Shown: in pieces, positions 19,412 through 29,288 of the stretch
How positions within the stretch are numbered: position 1 is the stretch's first letter
Layout of the letters: the number at the start of each line of letters is the position of its first letter
Source of the DNA: Sphaerimonospora thailandensis
GTDB lineage: Bacteria > Actinomycetota > Actinomycetes > Streptosporangiales > Streptosporangiaceae
Length of the DNA: 64,000 bases
Direction of reading: 5' to 3'
Assembly: GCF_016863115.1 (NCBI RefSeq)
Contig: NZ_BOOG01000026.1
Span: forward strand, 36,831-100,830
Position numbers and translations under genes: made by a program
Notes under the pieces: generated by a model
Seen by the model: only the letters and a program-made list of their open reading frames with translations
Databases searched by the model: none
What the model was told of the DNA's origin: nothing

Positions 19412-19672
19412 ATGGGGTTTCCCGACGTCGTCTCCAGCTCGTCAGCGCTGGGTGACGATCTCGCCCGGGACCTTGACGGTGCCGATCTCACCGACGACGA
19501 TCTGCTGCTTCTCGCCGAGCTCGCCAAGGGGGTCAGCGCTGACCGGGTGGGGCGCCGCCTCGACGTGAGCGGTCGGACCGTACGGCGGCGCCTGCGCGGC
19601 ATCTGCGACAGGATCGGCGTGGAGACCGCGATCGAGGCGGTCGCGTGGGCGGCCCGCCGTCGGCTGATCTGA
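19412..19672 (+). CDS. Small LuxR-type helix-turn-helix protein
   Basis: An 86-residue protein that is almost only a DNA-binding domain: after an acidic N-terminus (LTDDDLLLLAELAKG) come two helices (ADRVGRRLDVSGRTVRRRLRGICDRIGV) and AIEAVAWAARR, as in GerE/LuxR C-terminal domains. GGGAGG precedes the ATG at 19412 with suitable spacing. No receiver or ligand domain is present, so it may be a stand-alone regulator like GerE. Targets unknown. Confidence 0.8.
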   Translation: MGFPDVVSSSSALGDDLARDLDGADLTDDDLLLLAELAKGVSADRVGRRLDVSGRTVRRRLRGICDRIGVETAIEAVAWAARRRLI

Positions 19673-19688
19673 TCGTCCGAAACACTCC

Positions 19689-20705
19689 CTAGTCGGCCGT
19701 CAGCGGCGTGCGTGCATCCCTTGAGGGAACAGGCGCGGCGCGCGCCGAGGGGCCGTCGTCCGTCACGGAGTCGTAGAGGGGCCGTGCCAGACCCGGCTTC
19801 GGTTCGTGACGCTCGAGCCAGTGCAGGGTCGACTCGGTGGCCCGCTCGATCAGGCCGGCCGTCTGGCGGAAATCTATCGGCAGCACCTCGACCGGGTACA
19901 GCGGCGGGAGCACGTGTATCGCCGTGCGGTCCTGGTTGCGTCTGATGGAGGCGCTGATCCGCAGCTCGCTGAGCAGATTGAAGCCATGCAGGGCCATGGC
20001 GATCACCGTGGACGGCGGCTCCGGCAGCGGGCAGGAGAAGCCGGCGGAGAGCACATAGACCTCGTCGGCCCCCGCGTTGACGGCCTGATCCAGGACCGTC
20101 CGGTCGGCCACGCCGCCGTCCATCAGCACCCGGTCGCCGATCCGCACGTTGGGATAGATCGCGGGCATGGCGGTGCTGGCCAGCAGCGCGGGCAGCGCCG
20201 GTCCGCGGGAGAGCAGGACGGCCTGACCGCTGAGGACGTCGGTGGTCAGCACCGACAGCGGGAGCCGGGCGTCCTCCAGGTTCTCGACCGGGAGGATGCG
20301 CTCCAGAAACCGGCGCAGCGAGTGGTTGTCGAACAGGTGGTTGCGGCCGCCGAGCAGTCCGCCGACGAACGTCAGCGGGTTGAAAGGGAAGGTGTAGTTC
20401 AGCGTGCCGAACGCCTGCAGCGCGCCCCGCAACGGGTGGAAGGGAAGGCTGTCCACCAGGGTGCGCAGCGCGTCCCGGCTGCTGAGCGGGTACACGTCAT
20501 GGCCGCTGACCGAGAGCCACAGGCGCGCGAGATCCTCGACTCCCTCGGCATCGGGGCGTGCCGCGTAGTAGGCGCCGTTGAGCGCGCCCACCGAGGCGCC
20601 CACCACCATGTCGGCGCGCACTCCGCGAGCCGTCAGCGCGCGCAACATGCCCACCTGGGCCGCTCCCACGCTGCCGCCGCCCCACAGTACGAAGACCGTC
20701 GTCAT
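19689..20705 (-). CDS. Patatin-like phospholipase
   Basis: A 338-residue patatin-family lipid acyl hydrolase with the Ser-Asp dyad: oxyanion loop WGGGSVGAAQ, nucleophile Ser38 in GASVG, and catalytic Asp in MDGGVAD. The ATG at 20705 has GAGGAG six bases upstream; the longer frame lacks support. There is no signal peptide, so it is probably cytoplasmic or peripheral. The substrate lipid is unknown. Confidence 0.92.
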   Translation of the reverse strand: MTTVFVLWGGGSVGAAQVGMLRALTARGVRADMVVGASVGALNGAYYAARPDAEGVEDLARLWLSVSGHDVYPLSSRDALRTLVDSLPFHPLRGALQAFGTLNYTFPFNPLTFVGGLLGGRNHLFDNHSLRRFLERILPVENLEDARLPLSVLTTDVLSGQAVLLSRGPALPALLASTAMPAIYPNVRIGDRVLMDGGVADRTVLDQAVNAGADEVYVLSAGFSCPLPEPPSTVIAMALHGFNLLSELRISASIRRNQDRTAIHVLPPLYPVEVLPIDFRQTAGLIERATESTLHWLERHEPKPGLARPLYDSVTDDGPSARAAPVPSRDARTPLTAD

Positions 20706-20860
20706 CGTCGCTCCTCTCACGAGAGCGAAACGGCTGGGAATTCGGAGCGCGCGGAGCACACTCCGGTATTCATTGTCGGTTCCCGGCCGATGTCCCGGCG
20801 AATCGGGTCGCGATGGTCAGCCTGCCGGAGCCGCGTCGGAGCCGCCGGGGCCGCTCAGCC

Positions 20861-20890
20861 CGGGTCGGCCCGGGTCGGCCCGGGTCGGCC
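20861..20890. repeat. 10-bp tandem repeat downstream of the NlpC/P60 gene
   Basis: Three exact copies of CGGGTCGGCC lie just past the stop codon of the NlpC/P60 gene (20902). They are non-coding and of no evident function. Confidence 0.85.
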
Positions 20891-20901
20891 CGCGCGGTCG
20901 C

Positions 20902-21924
20902 TCAGTCCGCGATTCGTACGGCTCCGGCGAACGGCCGGCCGGTGATCTTCGCGACGCGTACGACATCACCGGTGCGCGGTGCGTGGACCATGTAGCCGCC
21001 GCCGATGTAGACGCCGACGTGATGGAGGTCGGAGTAGAAGAACACGAGGTCGCCCGGGCGCATGTCTTCGCGGTCGATGTGCGTGCCGGCGGTCCACTGG
21101 TCGCCGGTGTAGTGCGGGAGGCTGATCCCGACCCGCTGGTAGGCCGCCATGACGAGGCCTGAACAGTCGTACGACGTGGGCCCTTCCGCGCCCCAGACGT
21201 AGGGCCGCAGCTGCTGGGTCAGCGCCCAGCGGGCCGCCTCGGCCGCCTTGCCGTCGCCGACGATGGGGAACGAGATCCGGGTCGCCCGGCCGCCGATGCT
21301 CCCGGCGACCTGGCTGTAGAGGCTGCTCTCGGTCTTCTCGATCAAAGTCCTGATCTTGTCCTTGCGGGTTTCGAGGCTCTTCAGCAGCTTCTTCACCTCG
21401 GCCTGGCGGGCGGCGGCGCCGGCCTTGGCCCGTTCGGCGGCCTTCATCACGTTGGTGACCTCGGTGACCTCCTGGCCCTGCTGCATCTGCAGGGCGTAGG
21501 TGGTCGAGGCCTGGTCGAGGTAGGTCTCGGGGTCGGTCGAGCCGGCCATGGGGAGCAGTGAGCCGATGCCGCCGTTCATATAGGAGTTCTGCGCGAGCGC
21601 GCTCGCCTTCTGGCGGCGGACGGCCAGTTCGGACTCGCTCTTGGCGAGGTTCTTCTGGGCGATGGCGGCGGAGCGCTGGGCGGCCTTGAGCCGGACACGC
21701 TCACCGTTGTACTCCTCGGTGAGGCTCTCGATCTCCTCGTAGAGGCGCTCCACCTCGGCCGCGAGCTTCTTGAGGCTCGGCTTCGGCTCGGCCGTGGCGG
21801 CCCCCACGGGGGCGCCGAAGGCGATCATGGTCAGCGCGACCGTCACGAGGGCCAACCGGCGAATGTTCCCGGGTCCGGCCTTTCTGGCGCGGGCGTGCCT
21901 GCCTGCGGGCCGTCCTCCACGCAT
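20902..21924 (-). CDS. Secreted NlpC/P60 peptidoglycan endopeptidase with coiled coil
   Basis: A 340-residue exported cell-wall hydrolase of the RipA/CwlO type. After a long basic N-region and hydrophobic core (LALVTVALTMIAFGAPVGAATA) comes a coiled coil of about 170 residues (KKLAAEVERLYEEIESL onward). The C-terminal NlpC/P60 domain has catalytic Cys in YDCSGLV, His in LHHVGVYIG and a third polar residue in MVHAP. It should cleave stem-peptide bonds during growth or division. The ATG at 21924 has AGGAG 11 bases upstream. A ydaO-type riboswitch about 90 bases upstream puts it under c-di-AMP control. Confidence 0.94.
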   Translation of the reverse strand: MRGGRPAGRHARARKAGPGNIRRLALVTVALTMIAFGAPVGAATAEPKPSLKKLAAEVERLYEEIESLTEEYNGERVRLKAAQRSAAIAQKNLAKSESELAVRRQKASALAQNSYMNGGIGSLLPMAGSTDPETYLDQASTTYALQMQQGQEVTEVTNVMKAAERAKAGAAARQAEVKKLLKSLETRKDKIRTLIEKTESSLYSQVAGSIGGRATRISFPIVGDGKAAEAARWALTQQLRPYVWGAEGPTSYDCSGLVMAAYQRVGISLPHYTGDQWTAGTHIDREDMRPGDLVFFYSDLHHVGVYIGGGYMVHAPRTGDVVRVAKITGRPFAGAVRIAD

Positions 21925-22008
21925 GCGGTTCCAAGCTCCTCTCCTCGATGGTGCCGCGTGAGGACCGCTCCCTGTGGCCGCCGTTGGCCGGGCGTGTCCG
22001 TACGGCAC

Positions 22009-22180
22009 TGCTTGACGCCTACCGGGTTAGCTGACGGGTTCGGGCCGGAGTAGCCCTACCTTTCGGATTCACCCCGTTATCGAGCAGCAGTCGGCGCCGA
22101 GCCGGACCGCTTGCCGATTCGTACAGTTGGGTCCCCGGCTCCCCTCCACACCAGGTGCGTTGAAGATTCGGCATCGTCGC
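22009..22180 (-). promoter_or_regulatory. ydaO-yuaA (cyclic di-AMP) riboswitch
   Basis: On the minus strand the conserved blocks appear in order: GCCGAATCTTC, GCCGGGGACCCA, AATCGGC, GGGGTGAATCC, GTAGGGCTACT, CGAACCCGTCAGCTAACC and GTAGGCGTC. This is the c-di-AMP riboswitch commonly found before cell-wall hydrolase genes in actinobacteria. It lies in the leader of the NlpC/P60 gene; ligand binding normally switches such genes off. The upstream edge is approximate. Confidence 0.93.
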
Positions 22181-22497
22181 TGGACGATAGTGCACCCTGA
22201 GGTTCCCGCTCAACCAGAACTCTCGATCTCGTCTAGATTTCACAACTGAACGATCACGGTCATGTCACGGTCTCGGATGGCACGCATCCCCATCAACCTG
22301 CCTTTACTCGCTCAGTAGGATCACTCTTCGAGGCCAAGGCGGCCGCCGAAGTCGGGAAAATCCGGATAAGACGGCAAGAAACTGAGCGTCTACGCTCCGT
22401 ACTTCCGCCGCGACTTTCTGTCGCACGGGTCCACGCTCTCGGTGTCATGGCAGGACACGTAATCCGGGTGTCGCGGGCGCGACTACGCTGACGGCTC
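22181..22497. other. Divergent promoter region
   Basis: About 317 bases between the riboswitch and the start of the acetyltransferase. Base composition is less GC-rich than the surroundings, consistent with promoters for both. I see no gene or stable RNA in it. Confidence 0.6.
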
Positions 22498-23049
22498 ATG
22501 GAGCAGGTCGCCGAGGAGACGTCAGCCGAGTCCGGACCACCAGCCCTAGCCGTACGCCGCGCCAGGACACTTGATGTGCGCGTGATCCGTCGCCTCGTCG
22601 ACGCGTACTCCGGAGCGGGGCCGCGCCTGCTGGAGAAGAGCACGGTCACGCTCTTTGAGGACATCCAGGAGTTCTGGGTTGCGGAGAGCGGCGGACGCGT
22701 CATCGGCTGTGGCGCCCTGCACGTGCTCTGGGAGGATCTGGCCGAGATCCGCACCCTCGCCGTCGACCCCGAGACGCGGGGCCGGGGCGTCGGTCACCGG
22801 ATCGTCGCGGCGCTCATCAAGACCGCGCGTGAGCTGGGAGTCCGCCGGGTCTTCTGCCTAACGTTCGAGGTGGAGTTCTTCGGCCGGCACGGGTTCGTGC
22901 CGATCCAGGGCACGCCGGTGTCGCCCGAGGTCTACGCCGAGCTGCTCGCCTCGTACGACGAGGGCGTCGCGGAGTTCCTGGATCTGGAGCATGTCAAGCC
23001 CAACACCCTCGGTAACACCCGCATGCTGTTGCACCTCCACCCTGGGTAA
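22498..23049 (+). CDS. argA: Amino-acid N-acetyltransferase (short N-acetylglutamate synthase)
   Basis: A 183-residue GNAT protein resembling the stand-alone NAGS of actinobacteria such as the mycobacterial ArgA. It acetylates glutamate to start arginine synthesis. The acetyl-CoA loop is RGRGVGHRIV; other family marks are LLEKSTVTLFEDIQEFWVA, ALHVLWEDLAEIRTLAV and FEVEFFGRHGFVPI. It lacks the amino-acid-kinase domain of enterobacterial ArgA, as expected for this group. It is not linked to other arg genes here. Confidence 0.88.
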   Translation: MEQVAEETSAESGPPALAVRRARTLDVRVIRRLVDAYSGAGPRLLEKSTVTLFEDIQEFWVAESGGRVIGCGALHVLWEDLAEIRTLAVDPETRGRGVGHRIVAALIKTARELGVRRVFCLTFEVEFFGRHGFVPIQGTPVSPEVYAELLASYDEGVAEFLDLEHVKPNTLGNTRMLLHLHPG

Positions 23050-23178
23050 TCTTAAGGTGGTTGACGGTAAAGCAAACTCAGGGTAAAGGTGACTGTTGTT
23101 ACGCCGGTCGCTACTTTGGGCGATATCAGCATGGAGCCTGAGACGCGGGCGCATGCGTATCTGAAACGAGGTGACACG

Positions 23179-24399
23179 GTGAGCACAGGACAGCCACCGT
23201 ATCCGCAGGGCGGTTCGGATGGTACGCCAGCGCCTTCCGGCCGCGGTGCCGACGCGGACAGGCGTGCGCAGGAATTCGACCCCGAGGCCACGGTCGTCAA
23301 CTATCTGAACCCGGATCAGCAGGCGGGTTCGCAGCAGGCCCAGGGACACGAGCAGCCGTACGGCCAGCAGGGCTATGGCCAGCAGGGCTATGGCCAACAG
23401 GGCTACGGTCAGCAGGCCTACGGGCAGCAGACCGGGCCCCAACAGCACGGTCAGCAGGCCTACGGTCAGCAGCCGTACGGCCAGCAGAGCTATGGCCAAC
23501 AGCAATATGGTCAGCAGGCCTCCGGCTACGGCCAGCAGCCCGGCTATGGCCAGCAGCCCGGATACGACCAGCAGGCCTCCGGCTACGGGCAGTCTCAGCC
23601 CGGGCAGCAGCCGTACGGCCAGCAGGGCCATGGCCAACAGCAATACGGTCAGCAGCAATACGGTCAGCAGGCCCCTGACTATGGCCAACAGCCCGGATAC
23701 GGCCAACAGCAGTACGGCCAGCAGGCCCCTGGCTATGGTCAAGGCCAGCAGCCGGGGTACGGGCAGTCGCAGTACGGCGACCAGCAGTACGGTCAGCAGC
23801 AGGGATATGGCCAGCAGCAGTACGGCCAGCCCGGATACGGCCAGCAACCGGCCTACGGCCAGCCGTACGGCGCCGCGATCCCGCCCGGTGCCCCGGCTCC
23901 GCTCGCGGAGTGGTGGCAGCGCCTGGTGGCGAGGCTCATCGACGGCGTCATCGTCGGCATCCCGTTCTGGATCATCTCGGCCGTCATCACGGCGATCGTG
24001 GTCACCCAGGGCAGCTACAACCTCCGTACCGGCGTGCTCGTCGAGCCGAGCGGTTACTTCCTCGCCGCGGTGCTCATCGGGATCGTCAGCGGCGTGGTGA
24101 TGCTCGTGTACGAGTTCCTGATGTTGAAGATGCGGGGGCAGACGATCGGAAAGATCGCCATGGGCATCAAGGTGGTCCCGGTCGGCGGCACTCTCGACGC
24201 CGCCGGTCTGTCGCAGGATGTCGCGGTCAAGCGTGCCGGCGTGCTGTTCGGACCGCAGTTGCTGCGTTGGATTCCCATTGTCGAGTATCTGCTCGGCATC
24301 TTCGCCCTCCTGAACGTGCTCTGGCTGCTCTGGGACAGGCCTCTGCAGCAGGCTCTGCACGACAAGGCGGCGGGCACCGTGGTGGTCAAGGTCAAGTAG
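23179..24399 (+). CDS. RDD-family membrane protein with a long YGQQ-repeat N-terminus
   Basis: A 406-residue protein in two parts. Residues about 55-235 are almost entirely glutamine, glycine and tyrosine in repeats of YGQQ, GYGQQ or PGYGQQ, resembling prion-like low-complexity domains. The C-terminal 165 residues form an RDD domain: [15 protein letters not shown], a second helix pair, KIAMGIKVV and a last helix before [11 protein letters not shown]. The GTG at 23179 follows GAGG with good spacing; an upstream in-frame start is less likely. RDD proteins are small membrane proteins of mostly unknown role, some linked to transport. The low-complexity part should face the cytoplasm. Confidence 0.88.
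   Translation: MSTGQPPYPQGGSDGTPAPSGRGADADRRAQEFDPEATVVNYLNPDQQAGSQQAQGHEQPYGQQGYGQQGYGQQGYGQQAYGQQTGPQQHGQQAYGQQPYGQQSYGQQQYGQQASGYGQQPGYGQQPGYDQQASGYGQSQPGQQPYGQQGHGQQQYGQQQYGQQAPDYGQQPGYGQQQYGQQAPGYGQGQQPGYGQSQYGDQQYGQQQGYGQQQYGQPGYGQQPAYGQPYGAAIPPGAPAPLAEWWQRLVARLIDGVIVGIPFWIISAVITAIVVTQGSYNLRTGVLVEPSGYFLAAVLIGIVSGVVMLVYEFLMLKMRGQTIGKIAMGIKVVPVGGTLDAAGLSQDVAVKRAGVLFGPQLLRWIPIVEYLLGIFALLNVLWLLWDRPLQQALHDKAAGTVVVKVK
23352..23870 (+). repeat. Degenerate 12-15-bp repeats encoding YGQQ
   Basis: About thirty degenerate copies of a TAYGGYCARCAG-type unit run in frame through the RDD gene. Variation between copies suggests an older array than the exact repeats elsewhere in the window. Confidence 0.9.
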
Positions 24400-24405
24400 T
24401 GCCAT

Positions 24406-24444
24406 AAAACGGGGTCGATGGAGCGAACCATCGGCCCCGTTTTT
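24406..24444 (+). terminator. Rho-independent terminator after the RDD gene
   Basis: A stem pairs AAAACGGGG with CCCCGTTTT and CGATGG with CCATCG around a six-base loop, ending in five T residues. It starts seven bases after the stop codon and is the clearest U-tract terminator in the window. Confidence 0.93.
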
Positions 24445-25813
24445 CGTACCTTCGTCACAGGAAGCGGCCCAGGCGCCTGCATCGCGGAAATCCCGTAACA
24501 GGAGGGTCTAAACCATGGGATGCTTGGCCGACGCATGTAGGCCGCTTGCACCGGAGTGGATCCTGAGAGGCACGGCAAGGTCCGTCTGCTCCGCTGGGGC
24601 CTCGAATCCATGGCGCCGAAACCACGGCGCCGAAACCATGACCCCGAATCCATACGGTCATCCGGGCCGGCCTCACCGCCGGTTGCCCTACGCGGTCGGT
24701 CGCCGAATGGCGACCCGTTTGGACCGCTCGAATCATCGGTGCCCACGCCTTCTGCCGCGTCGGCGTGATTTTCGGGACAGTCACAAACCGATCTTCGGTG
24801 ACCGCCTGTCGATCTGCTGGAAGAAGCCTGAAGACCCGCTTGGACGGCCGGGTTTCCATTCCTTGCGATCTTGAAAAAGTCGTCGGCGTCCTGCCCGCCC
24901 GCGCGCCTCCGTTTCCGCGATCTTGCGGAAACCGGTATTCAAGGCTGTTGGGCGTGGCCAAGGTCCCCGACGGTCTCCCATCACAAGATCGCGTAAATCG
25001 AAGTCACAGGTGAACTGGGTCACAGGAGAGTTTGTGCGAGATCGGCAAAGCGGGTGGCGCGGGTCATCGGCCGATGTTCACGAGCTTTTGCGAGACCACC
25101 GGGTGATTTGTCGTTCCGCTGCATCCCCTGCCTCTGGCTGACGGTCGGTGTGCGCAACTCCCCCTTTACCGGTCGGCCGTCGTCGCACAGTGGCCGATCG
25201 GGGGCTGACCAGCGCCTTCATGGGGTGGGATTGCGAAGAAGGCATTGTGCGGGCACCACATGACGGCGGGCCGGTCCGATGCCGACGGCCCGCCCGACAC
25301 TGGACGAACCCTGGGCGACGGCTGGATGAACGCTGTGCGGATGTTGTGCGGATGTGCTGGATGCCAGGTTGACGGCCTGTCGATGCCGACTCGCTCCCTG
25401 CCCGCCGGGCCCGGAACCTGCCCGAAACTACGGACGTCAACTGGGGCCTGACTTCGGCGGTTCCGCCCACTGGACATTCTGGGTACGATTTCGAGTGCAT
25501 CCGGTAAGACGGCTGGAGAGACGGAGATTACCTTCGGCATCACGGGTAGGCTGGATGGGCGTACGTGGTCTCCGGCGGCGCCGGGAGTGTTTGACGAATG
25601 CCGTCCGGTGTGAGCGAGGATCCGATGGATCGCCGCGAGGTGGAGGAGGAGCCTGCGGCGAGTGACATCCGGGGCCCCGCGCACGGGACATGATTTGCTG
25701 AACACGCCCTGAGATCGCTCTCCGCGACCACCCCAGAAGGCGCCGGGGGACCCGGACCCGTCCCCCGAATTCCAGACGGGTGCCGTAAGACACCCCGGCA
25801 CGAGTGAGGCAGA
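24445..25813. other. 1.37-kb region with no recognisable gene
   Basis: No frame here has the strong G/C third-position bias of neighbouring genes or a recognisable motif. The best candidate, ATG 24515 with AGGAGG upstream (119 codons), has atypical codon use and a low-complexity product, so I do not call it. No tRNA fold or known riboswitch block is seen. It does contain a 22-bp inverted repeat at 24911-24932, two further GATCTTG/CAAGATC cores, and a 9-bp-stem hairpin at 25265-25294 on the lsr2 side. Confidence 0.6.
24911..24932. promoter_or_regulatory. Operator-like inverted repeat
   Basis: Arms GTTTCCGC and GCGGAAAC are perfectly inverted around GATCTT. The core GCGATCTTG recurs at 24865-24873 and, inverted, at 24984-24992. 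Spacing and symmetry suit a dimeric regulator, which I cannot name. Confidence 0.45.
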
Positions 25814-25978
25814 ATGACAGAGGTATTGTCCGCCTTGATACCTTCCGCGGTCGTCGCCGGAGCCGTCGTGTACGGCATCGTAAAGTTGGTGCGTTCCGAC
25901 GCGGCGGGGCTGCGGGCGGCACGAGAGCCCCCTGAGAACCCACCGGACACAGAAGTTGCCGAGAATCCGCATAGGTGA
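25814..25978 (+). CDS. Small membrane protein upstream of lsr2
   Basis: A 54-residue ORF: a hydrophobic segment (VLSALIPSAVVAGAVVYGIV), a KLVRSD boundary, then a polar, proline-rich tail ending ENPHR. GAGGCAGA precedes the ATG. Its stop is 71 bases before lsr2 on the same strand. It is too short for a domain call, but a helix followed by a positive boundary is what a single-pass membrane protein looks like. No function is assigned. Confidence 0.55.
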   Translation: MTEVLSALIPSAVVAGAVVYGIVKLVRSDAAGLRAAREPPENPPDTEVAENPHR

Positions 25979-26049
25979 ATTGTCAAACGGGGAATCCGGG
26001 TATATGTTTGGCTGACGAAACAAACTATGCTCTGCGAAAGGATTGCCGG

Positions 26050-26388
26050 ATGGCCAAGCATACGCAGGTGATTCTCATCGACGATCTCGATGGTGGCGAG
26101 GCCAATGAGACGGTCACCTTCGCGCTTGACGGCACGTCATATGAGATTGACCTGAGCGACGGCAACGCCAAGCGGCTGCGTGACGCGCTGTCGCCATTCG
26201 TCGGCGGCGCCCGACGTGCGGAGGTCGCTCAGCCGCGCGGTCGCCGTCGTGGCGGCGCCGGCCAGCGGGCGATGTCCCGTGAGAAGAGCGCCGAGATCCG
26301 TGCCTGGGCCAAGTCACATGGTCACCCCGTAAGTGAGCGTGGCCGCATCGCGCAGTCGATCGTCGACGCGTACGACGCGGCGCACTAA
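26050..26388 (+). CDS. lsr2: Nucleoid-associated protein Lsr2
   Basis: A 112-residue xenogeneic silencer that bridges AT-rich DNA. The N-terminal oligomerisation domain is visible (HTQVILIDDLDGG, VTFALDGTSYEIDLSDGNA), then a basic linker, then the DNA-binding helix pair with the minor-groove motif RGR at 97-99. AAAGGA lies eight bases before the ATG at 26050; the longer in-frame extension is not part of the family. Transcription probably ends at the large hairpin at 26400-26454. Confidence 0.97.
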   Translation: MAKHTQVILIDDLDGGEANETVTFALDGTSYEIDLSDGNAKRLRDALSPFVGGARRAEVAQPRGRRRGGAGQRAMSREKSAEIRAWAKSHGHPVSERGRIAQSIVDAYDAAH

Positions 26389-26399
26389 CTACGCCCTTG

Positions 26400-26454
26400 A
26401 TCGTGCGGTTATGTCGGTCGTCGGATGTTCTGACGACCGGGATAACCGCACGAT
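26400..26454 (+). terminator. Large hairpin terminator after lsr2
   Basis: ATCGTGCGGTTAT pairs with ATAACCGCACGAT and, inside it, CGGTCGTC pairs with GACGACCG, with only two-base internal mismatches and a nine-base loop. It starts 11 bases after the lsr2 stop. Confidence 0.9.
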
Positions 26455-26671
26455 TCTGCATGTGGAGAGATCGTGTCTCTCCCCCTAAAACCTCGTTCGC
26501 TTGCGGCGTATCGGGAACATGTCACGCCCGGCAGGGGGTTGGATAGAGCGTGAACGCCCTGCTCTCGGGGAACCCTTCAACCAGAGGAGCGGTCGCTGGG
26601 TCGGGGCTACCATGCGGAACGACGGGCCGGACCTCCCGCGCTCGCCTGACCGCTCTGTGAGGAGCGACGAG

Positions 26672-29176
26672 ATGTTCGAAAGGTTCACCGACCGTGCGCG
26701 GCGGGTTGTCGTCCTGGCTCAAGAAGAAGCCCGGATGCTCAATCACAACTACATCGGTACTGAGCACATTCTTCTGGGCTTGATCCATGAGGGTGAGGGC
26801 GTTGCCGCCAAGGCTCTGGAGAGCCTGGGCATCAGTCTTGAGGGTGTGCGCCAGCAGGTCGAGGAGATCATCGGCCAGGGCCAGTCGGCGCCGTCGGGGC
26901 ACATTCCCTTCACCCCGCGTGCCAAGAAGGTCCTTGAGCTGTCGCTCCGCGAGGCCTTGCAGCTCGGTCACAACTACATCGGCACGGAGCACATCCTGCT
27001 CGGTTTGATCCGTGAGGGTGAGGGCGTCGCCGCCCAGGTGCTGGTGAAGCTTGGGGCCGACCTCAACCGGGTGCGGCAGCAGGTCATTCAGCTGCTGCAC
27101 GGTTACCAGGGCAAGGAGCCGGCGGCGGCCGGGGGGCCGCAGGAGTCCGCTCCCTCGACATCTCTTGTGCTGGACCAGTTCGGCCGCAACCTGACTCAGG
27201 CCGCGCGCGAGGGCAAGCTCGACCCGGTGATCGGCCGGGAGAAGGAGATCGAGCGGGTCATGCAGGTCCTCTCCCGGAGGACCAAGAACAACCCGGTGCT
27301 CGTGGGCGAGCCCGGGGTCGGCAAGACCGCCGTCGTCGAGGGCCTGTCCCAGAAGATCGTCAAGGGTGAGGTGCCCGAGACGCTGAAGGACAAGCAGCTC
27401 TACACCCTCGACCTGGGCGCGCTGGTCGCCGGTTCCCGCTATCGCGGTGACTTCGAAGAGCGCCTGAAGAAGGTGCTGAAGGAGATCCGCACCCGCGGCG
27501 ACATCATCCTGTTCATCGACGAGCTGCACACGCTGGTGGGCGCGGGCGCCGCCGAGGGCGCGATCGACGCGGCCAGCATCCTCAAGCCCATGCTGGCCCG
27601 CGGTGAGCTGCAGACCATCGGTGCGACGACGCTGGACGAGTACCGCAAGCACCTGGAGAAGGACGCCGCACTGGAGCGGCGCTTCCAGCCGATCCAGGTG
27701 GCCGAGCCCAGCCTCAGCCACACGATCGAGATTCTCAAGGGGCTGCGGGACCGTTACGAGGCACACCACAGGGTGTCCATCACGGACGGCGCGCTGGTCG
27801 CCGCGGCGCAGCTCGCCGACCGGTACATCAGCGACCGGTTCCTGCCGGACAAGGCGATCGACCTCATCGACGAGGCCGGCTCCCGCATGCGGATCCGCCG
27901 CATGACCGCGCCGCCGGACCTGCGCGAGTACGACGAGAAGATCGCCAACGTGCGACGTGAGAAGGAGTCCGCGATCGACGCGCAGGACTTCGAGAAGGCC
28001 GCCGCGCTGCGCGACCAGGAAAAGCAGCTCCAGCTCAAGCGGGAACGCCGCGAGAAGGAGTGGAAGGCCGGCGACATGGACGTCGTCGCCGAGGTGACCG
28101 AGGAGCTGATCGCCGAGGTGCTGGCGACGGCCACCGGCATCCCGGTCTTCAAGCTGACCGAGGAGGAGTCGCAGCGGCTGCTCCGCATGGAGGACGAGCT
28201 CCACAAGCGGATCATCGGCCAGGACGACGCCATCAAGGGGCTGTCCCGGTCCATTCGCCGGACCAGGGCCGGACTGAAGGACCCGCGCCGTCCCGGTGGC
28301 TCGTTCATCTTCGCCGGCCCGTCCGGTGTCGGTAAGACCGAGCTGTCCAAGGCGCTCGCCGAGTTCCTGTTCGGGGACGAGGGCGCGCTGATCATGCTGG
28401 ACATGTCCGAGTTCATGGAGAAGCACACCGTTTCGCGGCTGTTCGGCTCCCCGCCCGGCTACGTCGGGTATGAGGAGGGCGGCCAGCTGACCGAGAAGGT
28501 GCGGCGCAAGCCGTTCTCCGTGGTCCTGTTCGACGAGATCGAGAAGGCCCACCCGGACATCTTCAACTCGCTGCTGCAGATCCTGGAGGACGGTCGCCTG
28601 ACCGACGCCCAGGGCCGGGTGGTGGACTTCAAGAACACCGTCATCATCATGACGACCAACCTCGGCACCCGGGACATCTCCAAGGGCATCGGGGTGGGCT
28701 TCGCGAAGGCCAACGACACCGAGTCGAACTACGACCGGATGAAGGCGAAGGTTCAGGAGGAGCTCAAGCAGCACTTCCGGCCGGAGTTCCTCAACCGTGT
28801 CGATGACATCGTGGTCTTCCACCAGCTCACGCCGAAGGAGATCATCCAGATCGTGGACCTGATGCTCGCCCAGGTGGACGAGCGGCTCAGGGACCGCGAC
28901 ATGGGTCTGTCGCTCACCCAGCCCGCCAAGCAGCTGCTGGCCGACCGCGGGTACGACCCGGTCATGGGTGCCCGTCCGCTGCGCCGGACCATCCAGCGTG
29001 AGCTGGAGGACATCCTGTCCGAGAAGATCCTGTACGGCGAGCTGCGTCCTGGCCAGGTCGTCAAGGTCGACATCGAGGGCGAAGGCGACAACGCCAAGTT
29101 CACCTTCGTCGGCGAGGCGAAGGCCCCGCAGGTGCCGGACTCCGCCGCCTCCATCGCGGAGCCGATCCAGCAGTGA
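26672..29176 (+). CDS. clpC: ATP-dependent Clp protease ATP-binding subunit ClpC
   Basis: An 834-residue AAA+ unfoldase that feeds proteins to ClpP. Two Clp-N repeats ([15 protein letters not shown] and again [15 protein letters not shown]) start the protein. AAA-1 has Walker A GEPGVGKT near 212; a UVR/middle domain lies near 430-455 ([20 protein letters not shown]); AAA-2 has GPSGVGKTE near 550 and the ClpP-loop region. The ATG at 26672 follows AGGAG by eight bases; the longer frame is not conserved ClpC sequence. A strong terminator follows at 29254. Confidence 0.98.
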   Translation: MFERFTDRARRVVVLAQEEARMLNHNYIGTEHILLGLIHEGEGVAAKALESLGISLEGVRQQVEEIIGQGQSAPSGHIPFTPRAKKVLELSLREALQLGHNYIGTEHILLGLIREGEGVAAQVLVKLGADLNRVRQQVIQLLHGYQGKEPAAAGGPQESAPSTSLVLDQFGRNLTQAAREGKLDPVIGREKEIERVMQVLSRRTKNNPVLVGEPGVGKTAVVEGLSQKIVKGEVPETLKDKQLYTLDLGALVAGSRYRGDFEERLKKVLKEIRTRGDIILFIDELHTLVGAGAAEGAIDAASILKPMLARGELQTIGATTLDEYRKHLEKDAALERRFQPIQVAEPSLSHTIEILKGLRDRYEAHHRVSITDGALVAAAQLADRYISDRFLPDKAIDLIDEAGSRMRIRRMTAPPDLREYDEKIANVRREKESAIDAQDFEKAAALRDQEKQLQLKRERREKEWKAGDMDVVAEVTEELIAEVLATATGIPVFKLTEEESQRLLRMEDELHKRIIGQDDAIKGLSRSIRRTRAGLKDPRRPGGSFIFAGPSGVGKTELSKALAEFLFGDEGALIMLDMSEFMEKHTVSRLFGSPPGYVGYEEGGQLTEKVRRKPFSVVLFDEIEKAHPDIFNSLLQILEDGRLTDAQGRVVDFKNTVIIMTTNLGTRDISKGIGVGFAKANDTESNYDRMKAKVQEELKQHFRPEFLNRVDDIVVFHQLTPKEIIQIVDLMLAQVDERLRDRDMGLSLTQPAKQLLADRGYDPVMGARPLRRTIQRELEDILSEKILYGELRPGQVVKVDIEGEGDNAKFTFVGEAKAPQVPDSAASIAEPIQQ

Positions 29177-29253
29177 TCCGACCCTGATCGGGTCCTGATC
29201 GGGTCCCGAGCCGGCACTGAGCCGGCACTGAGTCGGCAGCGGCCGAAGACATC

Positions 29254-29288
29254 GAGGGGCGCCCCCCGCATACCGGGGGGCGCCCCTC
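29254..29288 (+). terminator. Hairpin terminator after clpC
   Basis: A perfect 15-bp stem, GAGGGGCGCCCCCCG with CGGGGGGCGCCCCTC, around loop CATAC, followed by a T-containing tail. Confidence 0.92.

Noticed and set aside
23352..23870. CRISPR or DNA repeat array
   Set aside because: Repeats are codon-phased, degenerate and in a clear open frame with a membrane domain; there are no spacers.
24515..24874. 119-codon ORF with AGGAGG eight bases before its ATG
   Set aside because: Codon use shows no G/C third-position bias and the product is low-complexity Arg/Pro; no recognisable motif. It is probably chance.
25265..25294. Hairpin GGCGGGCCG/CGGCCCGCC as terminator or RNA
   Set aside because: Stem of only 9 bp with no T-tract and no gene ending near it; in DNA this GC-rich such stems occur often.
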